DNA from: Pseudomonadota bacterium
Lineage (GTDB): Bacteria > Pseudomonadota > Gammaproteobacteria > Xanthomonadales > Rhodanobacteraceae
Assembly: GCA_018240565.1 (NCBI GenBank)
Contig: JAFEFO010000009.1
Coordinates: forward strand, 23,497 to 87,496
DNA: 64,000 bases
Reading direction: 5' to 3'
Positions within the stretch are counted from its first letter, which is position 1; every line of letters starts with the position of its first letter. The notes under the pieces are model-generated. The model was not told where the DNA came from. It did no database searches and saw only the letters and a program-made list of their open reading frames with translations. The translations under genes and the position numbers were made by a program. Positions 39,057-48,577 of this stretch are shown here, piece by piece.

Positions 39057-40514
39057 ATGCGACAGGCGGTCCGATCCAATGCGTTTTTGCGCAGCAAGAC
39101 GAAGCCGGCACCCCAGCGTGATTGGCGCATGGCCGTGCTTGGCGGCGGCTGCACGGCATTGGGTGCGGCGTGCCTCTTGCTTGCGGCGTGCAGCACGACT
39201 CCACGCAAACCGCTGGTGGCCGCACCGGCGCCTGAACCCGTCATCGCCCCGGTCGGCGCCATGCCTGCACCCGTCGACACGCAGACCCCGGCGGCGGTCG
39301 AAGACACCTCGTCGTGGACGCGACTGAGTCGTCGTTTCACATTCGATGATTGCGGCTACAGCCCCGACGTGGCGCGCCTGGCGCACTGGTTCAGCGCCGA
39401 CCCGACCGGGTTCGCCGAATCACTGCGCCAATCCTTGCCTTTCCTCCTGTATGTCGCCAAGCACCTCGAAGAACGCGAGATGCCGGGCGAGTTCGCGCTG
39501 CTGCCGTACATCGAGAGCAACTACGTGCCGATCGCCTCCAGTGGCGACCATGCCGCCGGGATCTGGCAACTGCTCCCCGATACGGCTCGCGAAGGCGGCT
39601 TGCACATCGGTGGCGACTACGACGGCCGCCTGGATATCGCCGCATCGACCGATGCGGCGTTGACCCTGCTCGAACGCTACTACGATCGTTTCGGCGATTG
39701 GCGCGTCGCCGACATGGCCTTCAACGCCGGGCCCTATCGCATCGCCAAACTGCTCGGCAACGGCGCCGTGCCTAGCGGCGCCGCCGAACTGGGACGCCTG
39801 CGCGTGGATGCGCACACGCACCGGCATCTGGCCAAGTTGCTGGCCGTGGCCTGCATCGTGTCCGATCCAGCGCGTTTCGACGTGAAATTGCCCGAGCCCG
39901 CCACTGGCGACCGGCTCACCGCGATTTCCCTGCCTGCCGCCGTCGATCTGCAACTTGCCGCGCGCGTGGCCGGCCTGGATCCCGCGCGCCTGCGTCAGCT
40001 CAATCCCGGGTATGTGCGCGGACGCATGCCGGCTTCCGGTCCCTTCCACCTGCTTCTGCCCGAAGCGCAAAGCCGCGCGCTGTCGTCGGCGCTGGAAAAA
40101 CTGCCGCAATCGCTGTGGGGCGAATGGCACGAAATCACCCTGCGCCAGACCGAGTCCCTGGGCGTGCTCGCGCAAGCCCACGACGTGGATGATGCGGTGC
40201 TCGCCACTGCGAATGCCTTGGTGCCGGAAACGGCTCTGGATGCGGGAATGCGCGTGCTCGTTCCCGGACGCGACCCGATCGCGCCGACGGCTGTCGCCGT
40301 ATCCCGACAAATGCCGCACGACCGCGATACGCATATCGTGCGCGCGGGCGATTCGCTGTGGCGCATCGCGCGCGCCGCCCATGTCGCACTGCCGGATTTG
40401 CTGCAATGGAACGACCTGACCCGCAACGCCAACCTGCATCCGGGCCAGCGTCTGCGCTTGCGCGCACCGGAGCGCGGTGGCACGGCGTCGACCGTCGTCG
40501 CCAGCCCCAACTGA
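39057..40514 (+). CDS. mltD: Membrane-bound lytic murein transglycosylase D
   Basis: It encodes 485 residues. A lipobox LLLAAC near residue 44 marks a lipoprotein. The lytic transglycosylase domain has the catalytic glutamate in LLPYIESNYVPIASSGDHAAGIWQL and later MAFNAGPYRI. A LysM peptidoglycan-binding repeat is at the C-terminus: HIVRAGDSLWRIARAAHVALPDLLQWN. It cleaves glycan strands, forming 1,6-anhydromuramyl ends. The ATG at 39057 has GAGG directly upstream; an in-frame ATG at 39129 would give a more compact signal peptide, so the start is open. A TATAGT at 39014-39019 may be its -10 box. Confidence 0.93.
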   Translation: MRQAVRSNAFLRSKTKPAPQRDWRMAVLGGGCTALGAACLLLAACSTTPRKPLVAAPAPEPVIAPVGAMPAPVDTQTPAAVEDTSSWTRLSRRFTFDDCGYSPDVARLAHWFSADPTGFAESLRQSLPFLLYVAKHLEEREMPGEFALLPYIESNYVPIASSGDHAAGIWQLLPDTAREGGLHIGGDYDGRLDIAASTDAALTLLERYYDRFGDWRVADMAFNAGPYRIAKLLGNGAVPSGAAELGRLRVDAHTHRHLAKLLAVACIVSDPARFDVKLPEPATGDRLTAISLPAAVDLQLAARVAGLDPARLRQLNPGYVRGRMPASGPFHLLLPEAQSRALSSALEKLPQSLWGEWHEITLRQTESLGVLAQAHDVDDAVLATANALVPETALDAGMRVLVPGRDPIAPTAVAVSRQMPHDRDTHIVRAGDSLWRIARAAHVALPDLLQWNDLTRNANLHPGQRLRLRAPERGGTASTVVASPN

Positions 40515-40573
40515 CGCCAGCCGGCGACGTCGGCTAGAATCGACGCCTGTATCGGTCACCAACTGGAAGCACC

Positions 40574-41356
40574 ATGGGATTTCTGCACGGCAAGCGCGCG
40601 CTCATCACCGGCATCATCAGCCAGCGTTCCATCGCCTGGGGCATCGCCAATGCCATGCACCGCGAAGGAGCGCAGCTGGCGTTCACCTACGTCAACGACA
40701 AGCTGCGGCCGCGCGTGGACGAGGCCGCCAAGACCTTCGGCTCGGACATCGTGCTGCCGTGTGATGTATCCAGCGACGAGCAGATCGCGGACGTGTTCGC
40801 GCAACTGGGCAAGCGCTGGGATGGCCTGGACATCCTGGTCCATTCGATCGGCTTTGCACCGGGCGAGGCATTGACCGGCGGATTCCTCGACGGGCTGACG
40901 CGCGAGAATTTCCGCATCGCGCACGATATTTCCGCCTACAGCCTGCCGGCGCTGGCCAAGGCCGCGCGCCCGCTGATGAAGGGCCGCAACGGCGCGATCC
41001 TGACGCTCTCCTACCTTGGCGCCGAACGCGCCATGGCCAACTACAACGTGATGGGCCTGGCCAAGGCCAGCCTCGAGGCCGGCGTGCGCTACCTCGCCTA
41101 CAACCTCGGGCCCGAAGGCACGCGCGTGAACGGGATCTCGGCCGGGCCGATCAAGACGCTCGCGGCGGCCGGCATCGCGGATTTCCGCAAGATGCTCGAT
41201 CACGTCGAGCAGAACGCGCCGTTGCGCCGCAGCGTGAGCATCGACGATGTCGGCAATGCCGCCGCCTTCCTGTGTTCGGACCTGGCTTCCGGCATCACCG
41301 GCGAGATCACCTACGTCGACGCCGGCTACAACACGCTGGGCATTACCGGGCTATAA
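40574..41356 (+). CDS. fabI: Enoyl-[acyl-carrier-protein] reductase (NADH) FabI
   Basis: A protein of 260 residues that performs the final reduction in each round of fatty acid elongation. The SDR-family features are [21 protein letters not shown] for the dinucleotide site, [10 protein letters not shown], and the FabI active site Y147/Y157 with K164 ([23 protein letters not shown]-x6-K). G94 corresponds to the residue whose change gives triclosan resistance, here the sensitive glycine. It is convergent with ppiD. A TAGAAT at 40535-40540 could be its -10 box. Confidence 0.97.
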   Translation: MGFLHGKRALITGIISQRSIAWGIANAMHREGAQLAFTYVNDKLRPRVDEAAKTFGSDIVLPCDVSSDEQIADVFAQLGKRWDGLDILVHSIGFAPGEALTGGFLDGLTRENFRIAHDISAYSLPALAKAARPLMKGRNGAILTLSYLGAERAMANYNVMGLAKASLEAGVRYLAYNLGPEGTRVNGISAGPIKTLAAAGIADFRKMLDHVEQNAPLRRSVSIDDVGNAAAFLCSDLASGITGEITYVDAGYNTLGITGL

Positions 41357-41369
41357 CGCAACGCCAGCC

Positions 41370-43292
41370 TTAATTGAGGCGGTTTTCGGCGATTTCGATC
41401 TTGGCCGCCTTGCGCAGGCTGTCGAGGAATCCGGTCATCGCTTCATAACCCACGCCCTGGCGCAATTGGTTCATCGCGGCTTCGCGCGTGCGCGGATCGA
41501 GCTTGGAGGGATCGCCGTCCTTGACCGCGTCGAGCTGGAACAACGCGTAGACGTCGCCGTTGAGCGCCACCATGCCCGGTTCGGTCTTGCCGGTCGCCGG
41601 CGGCGGCATGGCGAAGACGGCATCGACCAGCGGTTTTTCCAGGTTCGCCGCCGCACGGCCGATGCCTTTTTCCTCGACCGGTGCCAGCTTGAGCTCTGCG
41701 GCAACCTTGTCCAGCGCCTCACCCTTGCGCAGGCGATCGAGCATGGCCTCGGCACGCTCCTTCGCCGTCTTGGCAACCTGCTGTTCGGTGAGCGTGGCGC
41801 GAATCTGCTCGCGCACGGAATCCAGGGGCTTGGGTTCAGGCTTGACGTGCTGATCCACGCGCGCGACCACGATGTGGTCGGTACCCAATTCGATCGGATC
41901 CGACGTATTGCCTTCGGCCAGCACGTTGTTGGAAAAAGCGGCCTTCACCACCGCCGGATTGGCGGCAATCCCGGCGCCACCCAGGCGCGAGAAAAGCGCG
42001 GTCTTCTGCACGGTCAGGCCGAGCGCCTTGGCCGCCGGCGCGAGCGAGGTCGGATCCTGGTAGATCGCATCCGTCAGCTTGCCGGAGACATCGCTGAACT
42101 GATGCTCGCGCTGCTCATCGACATATTTCTTGGCCAATTCATTCTTGACATCGTCGAACGTGCGCACCGCCTGCGGATGCACGTCGCGCAACCAGATGAT
42201 GTGGTAGCCGTCGTCGGACTTGACCGGATCGGAGACATCGCCCTTCTTCATCGCGAACAACGCGGCTTCGAAAGCGGGGTCCGTCACGCCTTTTTCCAGC
42301 CAGCCCAGGTCGCCGCCCTGCGCCTTGGAGCCGAGATCGTCCGAATCGGCCTTGGCCAACGTGGCGAAATCCTTGCCGGCCTTGAGTTCCTTTTCGATTC
42401 CTTCGGCCTTGGCCAGCGCCGCCTTCTGCGCAGCGGCGTCCGCATTCTTGCCGACCGCAATCAGGATATGCGACGCCTCGCGCTGCTCGGCGCTGACGAA
42501 CTTCGATTTCTGCTCGTCGTACATCTGCTTGAGCGCGGCGTCATCGGGCTTGGCGACTTCCGGCATTTTCGCCGCATCGAGTTCGACATAGTCGAGCGAG
42601 ACTTCCTCGGGCGTCATGTATTGGTCGGCATGCGCCTTGTAGTAGGCCGCGATGTCCGCATCCGCGATCGGCGCGCCGGCATCGGGCTTGGGCAGCTTCA
42701 CGAACCAGAAATCGCGAGTCTGGTCGCGTAGGCGCAGGTAGGTATCGACGTCGGCAGCGGAGACGAGGCTGGACATGGCGATCTGGCTGGTGAGCTGGCG
42801 CAAGGCGATGTCCTGGCTCACGCTGCTCTCGAATTCTTCCGGTGACTTGCGTTGCGCGGCGAGCAGCAGGCGGTATTGATCCGGGCTGAACTTGCCATCG
42901 ACCTGAAACGCCGGGATGCCCATGATCTCTTCCTGTATCGCGCTCACCGGCACGACCACGCCCAGCTTGTCGTTGGCCTGCAGCAGCAGTTGCTCGTTGA
43001 CCATCTGGTCGAGCAACTCGCGCTTGCGCTCGGGTGTGTCGAAACTTTGCGCATCAAACTGCGCCCCCATCATGCGCTGGGTCTGCGCACGATAGTTGTT
43101 GTAACGGTCGCGGAACTCGTCTTGCGAGATTTCATGGCCATTGACCGTGGCCACATAGGTTTCGCTGCGTGGATTGAAATACTGCTGGATTCCGAAGAAA
43201 CCGCCGAAAATGACGCCGATGATGCCAAGCACCACCTTGACGAACGGGCCGGAAAATCTTTCGTGCAGCGTGCGAGCCATAGACGACACCAT
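41370..43292 (-). CDS. ppiD: Periplasmic folding chaperone PpiD (SurA_N/parvulin)
   Basis: It encodes 640 residues. One N-terminal membrane anchor (VVLGIIGVIFGGFFGI) tethers it to the inner membrane near SecYEG. A SurA_N-like chaperone region runs from about residue 40 to 170, a central parvulin domain from about 265 to 365 (ASHILIAVGKNADAA, GGDLGWLEKGVTDPAFEAALF, GYHIIWLRD), and a long C-terminal SurA-like region follows. It assists folding of exported proteins; parvulin activity is often lost in PpiD. The start is uncertain: ATG 43292 or ATG 43280, neither with a clear Shine-Dalgarno. A strong terminator of the upstream tRNA operon lies in its leader. Confidence 0.93.
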   Translation of the reverse strand: MVSSMARTLHERFSGPFVKVVLGIIGVIFGGFFGIQQYFNPRSETYVATVNGHEISQDEFRDRYNNYRAQTQRMMGAQFDAQSFDTPERKRELLDQMVNEQLLLQANDKLGVVVPVSAIQEEIMGIPAFQVDGKFSPDQYRLLLAAQRKSPEEFESSVSQDIALRQLTSQIAMSSLVSAADVDTYLRLRDQTRDFWFVKLPKPDAGAPIADADIAAYYKAHADQYMTPEEVSLDYVELDAAKMPEVAKPDDAALKQMYDEQKSKFVSAEQREASHILIAVGKNADAAAQKAALAKAEGIEKELKAGKDFATLAKADSDDLGSKAQGGDLGWLEKGVTDPAFEAALFAMKKGDVSDPVKSDDGYHIIWLRDVHPQAVRTFDDVKNELAKKYVDEQREHQFSDVSGKLTDAIYQDPTSLAPAAKALGLTVQKTALFSRLGGAGIAANPAVVKAAFSNNVLAEGNTSDPIELGTDHIVVARVDQHVKPEPKPLDSVREQIRATLTEQQVAKTAKERAEAMLDRLRKGEALDKVAAELKLAPVEEKGIGRAAANLEKPLVDAVFAMPPPATGKTEPGMVALNGDVYALFQLDAVKDGDPSKLDPRTREAAMNQLRQGVGYEAMTGFLDSLRKAAKIEIAENRLN

Positions 43293-43299
43293 GTGGGGC

Positions 43300-43328
43300 A
43301 AAATAAAGGGCGCCCTGCGGCGCCCTTT
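43300..43328 (-). terminator. Intrinsic terminator after tRNA-Asp
   Basis: AAAGGGCGCC at 43305-43314 and GGCGCCCTTT at 43319-43328 form a perfect 10-bp stem with a 4-base loop; on the minus strand it is followed by ATTTT. It ends the hupB-tRNA-Val-tRNA-Asp transcript and lies just before the ppiD start. Confidence 0.88.
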
Positions 43329-43339
43329 GGAGGAAAACG

Positions 43340-43416
43340 TGGCGGAGTGGACGGGACTCGAACCCGCGACCCCCGGCGTGACAGGCCGGTATTCTAACCA
43401 GCTGAACTACCACTCC
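43340..43416 (-). tRNA. tRNA-Asp (anticodon GTC)
   Basis: 77 bases on the minus strand, with acceptor stem GGAGTGG/CCACTCC, discriminator G, encoded CCA, T-loop GTTCGAGTC and anticodon loop CTGTCAC, giving GTC. Tandem with tRNA-Val, 67 bases downstream of it. Confidence 0.97.
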
Positions 43417-43483
43417 GCGTATTTTCCGAAATCCGGCGGCTAGCGCTGCCGGATTCCTTGCGGAATGATCCGCATCAAGGTAC

Positions 43484-43558
43484 TGGTGGGTGCTGAGGGT
43501 TTCGAACCCCCGACCCTCGCCTTGTAAGGGCGACGCTCTACCGCTGAGCTAAGCACCC
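43484..43558 (-). tRNA. tRNA-Val (anticodon TAC)
   Basis: 75 bases on the minus strand, acceptor GGGTGCT/AGCACCC, discriminator A, encoded CCA, T-loop GTTCGAAAC, anticodon loop CTTACAA, giving TAC. It lies between hupB and tRNA-Asp. Confidence 0.97.
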
Positions 43559-43584
43559 CTACAAATACCTTTCGGGCAAGCCGC

Positions 43585-43857
43585 TTAGTTTATGGCATCC
43601 TTGAGCGCTTTGCCAGCCTTGAAGGACGGATTCTTCGAGGCCTTGATCTTGATCTGCTGTCCGGTGCGCGGATTGCGGCCGGTGCGCGCGGCGCGCTTGC
43701 GCACGACGAACGTGCCAAAACCCACCAACGCAATGGTGTCGCCCTTCTTGAGCGCCTTCTTGACGACTTCGATGACGGCTTCCACCGCCTTGCCGCCTTC
43801 GACCTTGGTCAGGCCGGCGTGATCAGAAACAGCACTAATAAACTCTGCTTTGTTCAT
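43585..43857 (-). CDS. hupB: DNA-binding protein HU-beta
   Basis: A 90-residue histone-like protein that bends and coats DNA. MNKAEFISAVSDHAGLTK is the typical start, and the signature GFGTFVVRKRAARTGRNPRTG with K-rich arms IKIKASKNPSFKAGKALK is complete. It is downstream of lon on the same strand, the classic lon-hupB order. A good promoter lies in the 295-base gap upstream, so it also has its own transcript. GGGAG is six bases before the ATG. The tRNA-Val and tRNA-Asp genes follow and share the terminator at 43300-43328. Confidence 0.98.
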   Translation of the reverse strand: MNKAEFISAVSDHAGLTKVEGGKAVEAVIEVVKKALKKGDTIALVGFGTFVVRKRAARTGRNPRTGQQIKIKASKNPSFKAGKALKDAIN

Positions 43858-43997
43858 TTATCTCTCCCGAGCGGATTCTGGTGGCCGCAACGTGTGATGT
43901 CTGCGCGACGCGTTGTTGATCCGCACCCGGATGCCAACACCTGCCTCGCTTCCCCGCGATCGCCCGGACACGTGGTCTCCCGGATCGCGGCGCAGAC

Positions 43998-44026
43998 TTT
44001 ATACCAGCGCCCGCGAATGCGCGCAA
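43998..44026 (-). promoter_or_regulatory. sigma70 promoter of hupB
   Basis: On the minus strand, TTGCGC (44021-44026) and TATAAA (43998-44003) are separated by exactly 17 bases. Transcription would start near 43991, giving a leader of about 130 bases before the hupB ATG. The rest of the 43858-44152 gap holds no other gene that I can see. Confidence 0.65.
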
Positions 44027-44152
44027 CACAAGCCGCCATGCGGATTTGCGCGCCCTAGCAAAAGCCGTGCAAGGCGTCGCGCATGGGAAAAATTCCGCTT
44101 GACAGGCGCGTCTGAAAGTAGCAAGCGCAAGAGCCTTCCCGCGACGCGCCGC

Positions 44153-46609
44153 TCAGTGCGCGCGCGGGTGGCCGCCATCGCCGACTTCCGCGCGCGCCGG
44201 TTCCGGAGTGGATTTTTCAGCATTTTCCACTTTTTCCGGCAACGGCACGAGCGGGCGTTCGAGCGCCAGGTCCAGCACCTCGTCGATCCAGCGCACCGGC
44301 TTGATCGCGAGCGAGGCCGTGACGTTCTTCGGGATCTCGGCCAGGTCCTTCTGGTTTTCCTCGGGAATGATCACGGTTTCGATGCCGCCGCGGTGCGCGG
44401 CGAGCAATTTTTCCTTCAGCCCACCGATCGGCAGGACGCGGCCGCGCAACGTGATCTCGCCGGTCATCGCCACGGTCGAGCGCACCGGATCGCGGGTCAG
44501 CGCCGACACCAGCGCCGTGCACATGGCGATGCCCGCGCTCGGACCATCCTTGGGCGTGGCGCCTTCCGGCACGTGCACGTGGATGTCGTATTTGTTGTGG
44601 AAATCCGGATCGATGCCCAGGCGCTGCGCGCGCGCGCGCACCACCGACAGGGCTGCCTGGATGGATTCCTGCATCACCTCGCCGAGTTGGCCGGTGTGGA
44701 TGAGCTTGCCCTTGCCGGGCACCACGGTCGCCTCGATGCTGAGCAGGTCGCCACCGACTTCGGTCCAGGCCAGGCCCGTGACCAGGCCGAACTCGTTCTT
44801 CTGCTCGGCGCGGCCATAGGTGAATTTTCGCACGCCGAGGTAATGCTCGAGATTCTTGCTGGCGACCGCCGCCTTGCCGCGCTTTTTCGTGCCTTTATCT
44901 GCCGCCAGGGTGAGTTCCTTGACCACCTTGCGGCAGATCTTGGAGATTTCGCGCTCCAGATTGCGCACGCCGGACTCGCGCGTGTAGTAGCGCACCATGT
45001 CGCGCAATGCGCCCTCGGCCACGTGGATTTCACTCTCGCGCAAGCCGTTCGCCTTGATCTGCTTCGGCAACAGATAGCGTTGCGCGATATTGATCTTCTC
45101 ATCCTCGGTGTAGCCGGGGATGCGGATCACCTCCATGCGATCGAGCAACGGCCCCGGGATATTCAGCGAATTGGCGGTGGCGATCCACATCACCTCGGAC
45201 AAATCGAAATCGACTTCCAGGTAGTGGTCGTTGAAGGCATGGTTCTGTTCCGGATCGAGCACCTCGAGCAGGGCCGAGGACGGATCGCCGCGAAAATCCA
45301 TCGACATCTTGTCGATCTCGTCGAGCATGAACAGCGGATTGCGCGTGCCGACCTTGTTCATGTTCTGCACGATGCGTCCGGGCATCGAACCGATATAGGT
45401 GCGCCGGTGGCCGCGAATCTCGGCCTCGTCGCGCACGCCGCCCAGCGACATGCGCACGAACTTGCGATTGGTCGCGCGCGCGATCGACTGGCCGAGCGAG
45501 GTCTTGCCCACGCCCGGCGGTCCGACCAGGCACAGGATCGGGCCTTTCATCTTCTTCACGCGCTGCTGCACGGCCAGGTATTCGACGATGCGTTCCTTGA
45601 CCTTTTCCAGGCCATAGTGATCGGCGTCCAGCACTTCTTCGGCGGCCTTCAGGTCCCGTCGCACCTTGCTGCGTTTTTTCCAGGGCGCGCCGACCAGCCA
45701 GTCGATGTAGTTGCGCACCACGGTCGCTTCGGCCGACATCGGCGACATCTGCTTGAGCTTGTTCAACTCCGCGCGCGCCTTCTTCTCGACCGGCTTGGGC
45801 ATGCCGGCTTTCTCGATCTTCTTGCCCAGTTCCTCGACTTCGTTCGGCGCTTCCTCGTTCTCGCCCAGTTCCTTCTGGATCGCCTTCATCTGTTCGTTGA
45901 GGTAGTACTCGCGCTGGCTCTTTTCCATCTGCGTCTTGACCCGACCGCGGATGCGCTTTTCGATCTGCTGCACGTCGATCTCGCCCTCGACGAAACCGAT
46001 CAACATCTCCAGGCGATCGGCAACATCGGGCGTTTCCAGCAGGCGCTGCTTGTCGGCGAGGCGGATCGACAGGTGCGCGGCGATGGTATCGGCCAGGCGC
46101 GACGCATCGTCGATGCCGGCCAGCGTGGTCAGCAGTTCCGGCGGAATCTTGCGGTTGAGCTTGACGAAGTTCTCGAACTGCGACACCACCGTGCGCGCGA
46201 CGACCTCGATCTCGCGTGCGCCACGCGTGTACGCGGGTTCGAGCGCGCGCACGTGGCCGGTCATCACGCCGTCGCGCTCGCCGTAGCGCACGACTTCGGC
46301 GCGCGCACCGCCTTCGACCAGCACCTTGACGGTGCCGTCCGGCAACTTGAGCAGTTGCAGCACGCTGGCCACCGTACCGATCGGGTACAGGTCGCCGGCC
46401 CCCGGATCATCGATGTCGGCGCCGCGTTGGGCCACCAGCAGGATGCGCTTGTCGCCGGCCATGGCCATGTCCAGTGCCTTCATCGACTTTTCGCGGCCGA
46501 CGAAAAGCGGAATCACCATGTGCGGATAGACCACCACGTCGCGCAATGGCAACACCGGCAATTCGTCGATGACGGCGGCGGACTTCTCGGGCTTGACGCT
46601 GGATTCCAT
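44153..46609 (-). CDS. lon: ATP-dependent protease Lon
   Basis: It encodes 818 residues of the LonA class. The N-terminal substrate domain starts [23 protein letters not shown]; the AAA+ module has Walker [12 protein letters not shown] and Walker [11 protein letters not shown]; the C-terminal protease has the Ser-Lys dyad with S691 in [11 protein letters not shown]. The ATG at 46609 has AGGA six bases upstream; the 18 codons before it are not conserved. It degrades misfolded and regulatory proteins. The clpP-clpX genes that often precede lon are not here: amiC lies upstream instead. Confidence 0.98.
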   Translation of the reverse strand: MESSVKPEKSAAVIDELPVLPLRDVVVYPHMVIPLFVGREKSMKALDMAMAGDKRILLVAQRGADIDDPGAGDLYPIGTVASVLQLLKLPDGTVKVLVEGGARAEVVRYGERDGVMTGHVRALEPAYTRGAREIEVVARTVVSQFENFVKLNRKIPPELLTTLAGIDDASRLADTIAAHLSIRLADKQRLLETPDVADRLEMLIGFVEGEIDVQQIEKRIRGRVKTQMEKSQREYYLNEQMKAIQKELGENEEAPNEVEELGKKIEKAGMPKPVEKKARAELNKLKQMSPMSAEATVVRNYIDWLVGAPWKKRSKVRRDLKAAEEVLDADHYGLEKVKERIVEYLAVQQRVKKMKGPILCLVGPPGVGKTSLGQSIARATNRKFVRMSLGGVRDEAEIRGHRRTYIGSMPGRIVQNMNKVGTRNPLFMLDEIDKMSMDFRGDPSSALLEVLDPEQNHAFNDHYLEVDFDLSEVMWIATANSLNIPGPLLDRMEVIRIPGYTEDEKINIAQRYLLPKQIKANGLRESEIHVAEGALRDMVRYYTRESGVRNLEREISKICRKVVKELTLAADKGTKKRGKAAVASKNLEHYLGVRKFTYGRAEQKNEFGLVTGLAWTEVGGDLLSIEATVVPGKGKLIHTGQLGEVMQESIQAALSVVRARAQRLGIDPDFHNKYDIHVHVPEGATPKDGPSAGIAMCTALVSALTRDPVRSTVAMTGEITLRGRVLPIGGLKEKLLAAHRGGIETVIIPEENQKDLAEIPKNVTASLAIKPVRWIDEVLDLALERPLVPLPEKVENAEKSTPEPARAEVGDGGHPRAH

Positions 46610-46727
46610 TGCGATTCCTGTCGGCGTTGATGACGCGGCGATTTGCCGGCAGCGTGAGCGCACGCATGCGTTTCGTCAAGTGACGGCACGACGGGTGGAT
46701 TTCAAGATACGCGCGCGACCGCGCGCG

Positions 46728-47984
46728 TCAGGACTTCGGGCTGCGCGCGGCAATGGTGTCGTCGGCCAGGTCCGCCGCATCCGCATCGGATTTCACCACG
46801 GCGCGGCGCGCGACGCTGCGCGGCTTGTCGCGGCGCGCGTTGGCGGCAAACAGGCTGCCCGGCGGTGGCGTGGCTTCGAAGTAGTCGCGCATGCCATCGA
46901 GGATCGCCGTGGCCAGTTTCTGGCGTTGCGCCGGATTCTTCAGGCGCTTTTCCTCGGCCGGATTGGTGATGAACGCCGTCTCCACGAGGATCGAGGGTAC
47001 ATCCGGCGAACGCAGCACGACGAAATTGGCCTTCTCGACATAGCCGCGATGGGTCGGGCCGATGCCCGAGAGCGCGCGCAGCACGCGCTTGGCGATCGCA
47101 TCGCTGGCTTGCGCGGTCGCACCCTGCGACAGATCGAGCAATACCGCCGCGAGCGTATTGTCCTTGTCTTCGAGCTTGACGCCGCCGACGAGGTCGGCGC
47201 GGTTTTCGCGGTCGGCGAGCCAGCGCGCCGCTTCATTGGTCGCGCCGCGCGGGGAAAGCACCCACACCGACGAGCCGCGCGCATCGCCGCTGGCATACGC
47301 ATCGGCATGGATGGAAACGAACAGATCCGCCTTGGCCTCGCGCGCCTTCTGGTAGCGCTCCTGCAGCGGGATGAAATAGTCGCCATCACGGGTGAGCACG
47401 GCGTGCATGCCCGGTTGTTTGTCGACGAGCTTGGCCAGATCGCGCGCGACCGCCAGGGTGATGTCCTTTTCGTGCGTGCCGCCGGCGCCGGTCGCGCCCG
47501 GATCCACGCCGCCGTGACCGGCGTCGATGGCGACGATCACATCGCGCGGCTTTGCCGCCAGCGCCGCCATGCTCTTGACCGGCTCGCCATGGCCTTGTGT
47601 ATACAAATCCACGACCAACCGGTACGCACCGAACTTGCCTTGCGCCTGGACGACGGTCTTCGGCTGCACCGCGGCGGTCAGATCAAGCACGATGCGCGCA
47701 CCGTCCTTGCCGTGGCGCCCGCTGCGCACGCCCTTGAGCACGCCAACCGCGGCGGGCGATGCGCCGCCAGCCAATCGCGCATCGGCGACATCGATGACCA
47801 GGCGATCGGGATTGGCGATCTGGAACAACCGGTAGTCCGGGCGCGCGGACAACTCCATCGTCACGCGCACATGATCCGCACTCTGGCTGGCACGAATCGA
47901 ACGAATATCCGTCGCCCACGCCGGCGCAGCCAGCGCGATGGCGCAGGCAAAAAGATGGCGGAACTGGGCGGCCACTCCCCTCAT
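46728..47984 (-). CDS. amiC: N-acetylmuramoyl-L-alanine amidase (AmiB/AmiC type)
   Basis: It encodes 418 residues. A signal peptide (residues 1-24, ending AWA) leads to an AMIN domain at about 25-130 that targets the septum, then an Amidase_3 zinc domain at about 158-385 with IDAGHGGVDPGATG, the metal-binding Glu in THEKDITLAVA, SIHADAYA and the catalytic Glu in ILVETAFITNP. It splits daughter-cell peptidoglycan. It ends with a basic tail. Downstream of tsaE and nnr on the same strand, as in the conserved yjeF-yjeE-amiB order, but mutL does not follow. Confidence 0.94.
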   Translation of the reverse strand: MRGVAAQFRHLFACAIALAAPAWATDIRSIRASQSADHVRVTMELSARPDYRLFQIANPDRLVIDVADARLAGGASPAAVGVLKGVRSGRHGKDGARIVLDLTAAVQPKTVVQAQGKFGAYRLVVDLYTQGHGEPVKSMAALAAKPRDVIVAIDAGHGGVDPGATGAGGTHEKDITLAVARDLAKLVDKQPGMHAVLTRDGDYFIPLQERYQKAREAKADLFVSIHADAYASGDARGSSVWVLSPRGATNEAARWLADRENRADLVGGVKLEDKDNTLAAVLLDLSQGATAQASDAIAKRVLRALSGIGPTHRGYVEKANFVVLRSPDVPSILVETAFITNPAEEKRLKNPAQRQKLATAILDGMRDYFEATPPPGSLFAANARRDKPRSVARRAVVKSDADAADLADDTIAARSPKS

Positions 47985-48073
47985 GGTGGCCTATTCAACC
48001 CCAAAACCATTCCGGATTTCAAGTGTTTTTTCTTTGTGAATCTATGGTTTGCACCATAAACCTTCAACATCTA

Positions 48074-48577
48074 TCAAGAATTGCCACCAACTTGCCGAGC
48101 ACAAACAGCGTTCGGGAGACGCGGCAAGGCGGCAAGCCAGCGCCGGCCTTTTTCGCTGCCGCCCTTGAGGTGAACATCGCGCCCGACCGGTGCGTGCTCC
48201 AGGTACACCGCAAGATCCGGAGGCGGAATGGCACCGATTCCACGTTCTGGCCATTCGATCAGCCACAGCACCGCACCATCGGCGAGGTCGCGCAGGCCCA
48301 GCCATTCGAGTTCCTCGGCGGCGGCGATGCGGTACAAATCCAGGTGCTGCACGGTCAGGCCCGGCAGCACATAGGTTTCGATCAGGGTGTAGGTCGGGCT
48401 CTTGATCCGCGCGCCCGCACCCAGCGCGCGCAACAACGCGCGGGCGAACGTCGTCTTGCCGGCGCCAAGCGGACCAGCCAGGTGGATGCTGCCACCACCG
48501 CGCACGTGCGCGGCGAGCGCGCGCGCAAGTCCCGCGAGCGCATCCTCGTCGATTCCGGACATGCGGATTTCAGCCAT
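48074..48577 (-). CDS. tsaE: tRNA N6-adenosine threonylcarbamoyltransferase complex ATPase TsaE
   Basis: A protein of 167 residues, the P-loop ATPase that drives TsaB-TsaD in making t6A37 of tRNA. Walker A is GPLGAGKTTFARALLRALG; SPTYTLIETYV, HLDLYRI and LIEWPERG are the family motifs. ATG at 48577, overlapping the nnr stop (48570) by 8 bases, so translation is probably coupled. The C-terminal GGSEKGRRWLAALP is slightly longer than in short orthologues. The gap between it and amiC (47985-48073) is AT-rich and contains a 6-bp inverted repeat TATGGT/ACCATA at 48043-48058 of unknown role. Confidence 0.95.
   Translation of the reverse strand: MAEIRMSGIDEDALAGLARALAAHVRGGGSIHLAGPLGAGKTTFARALLRALGAGARIKSPTYTLIETYVLPGLTVQHLDLYRIAAAEELEWLGLRDLADGAVLWLIEWPERGIGAIPPPDLAVYLEHAPVGRDVHLKGGSEKGRRWLAALPRLPNAVCARQVGGNS

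Noticed and set aside
43913..46630. Long plus-strand frame opposite lon
   Set aside because: Fully antisense to lon with its AAA+ and protease motifs; no family features of its own.
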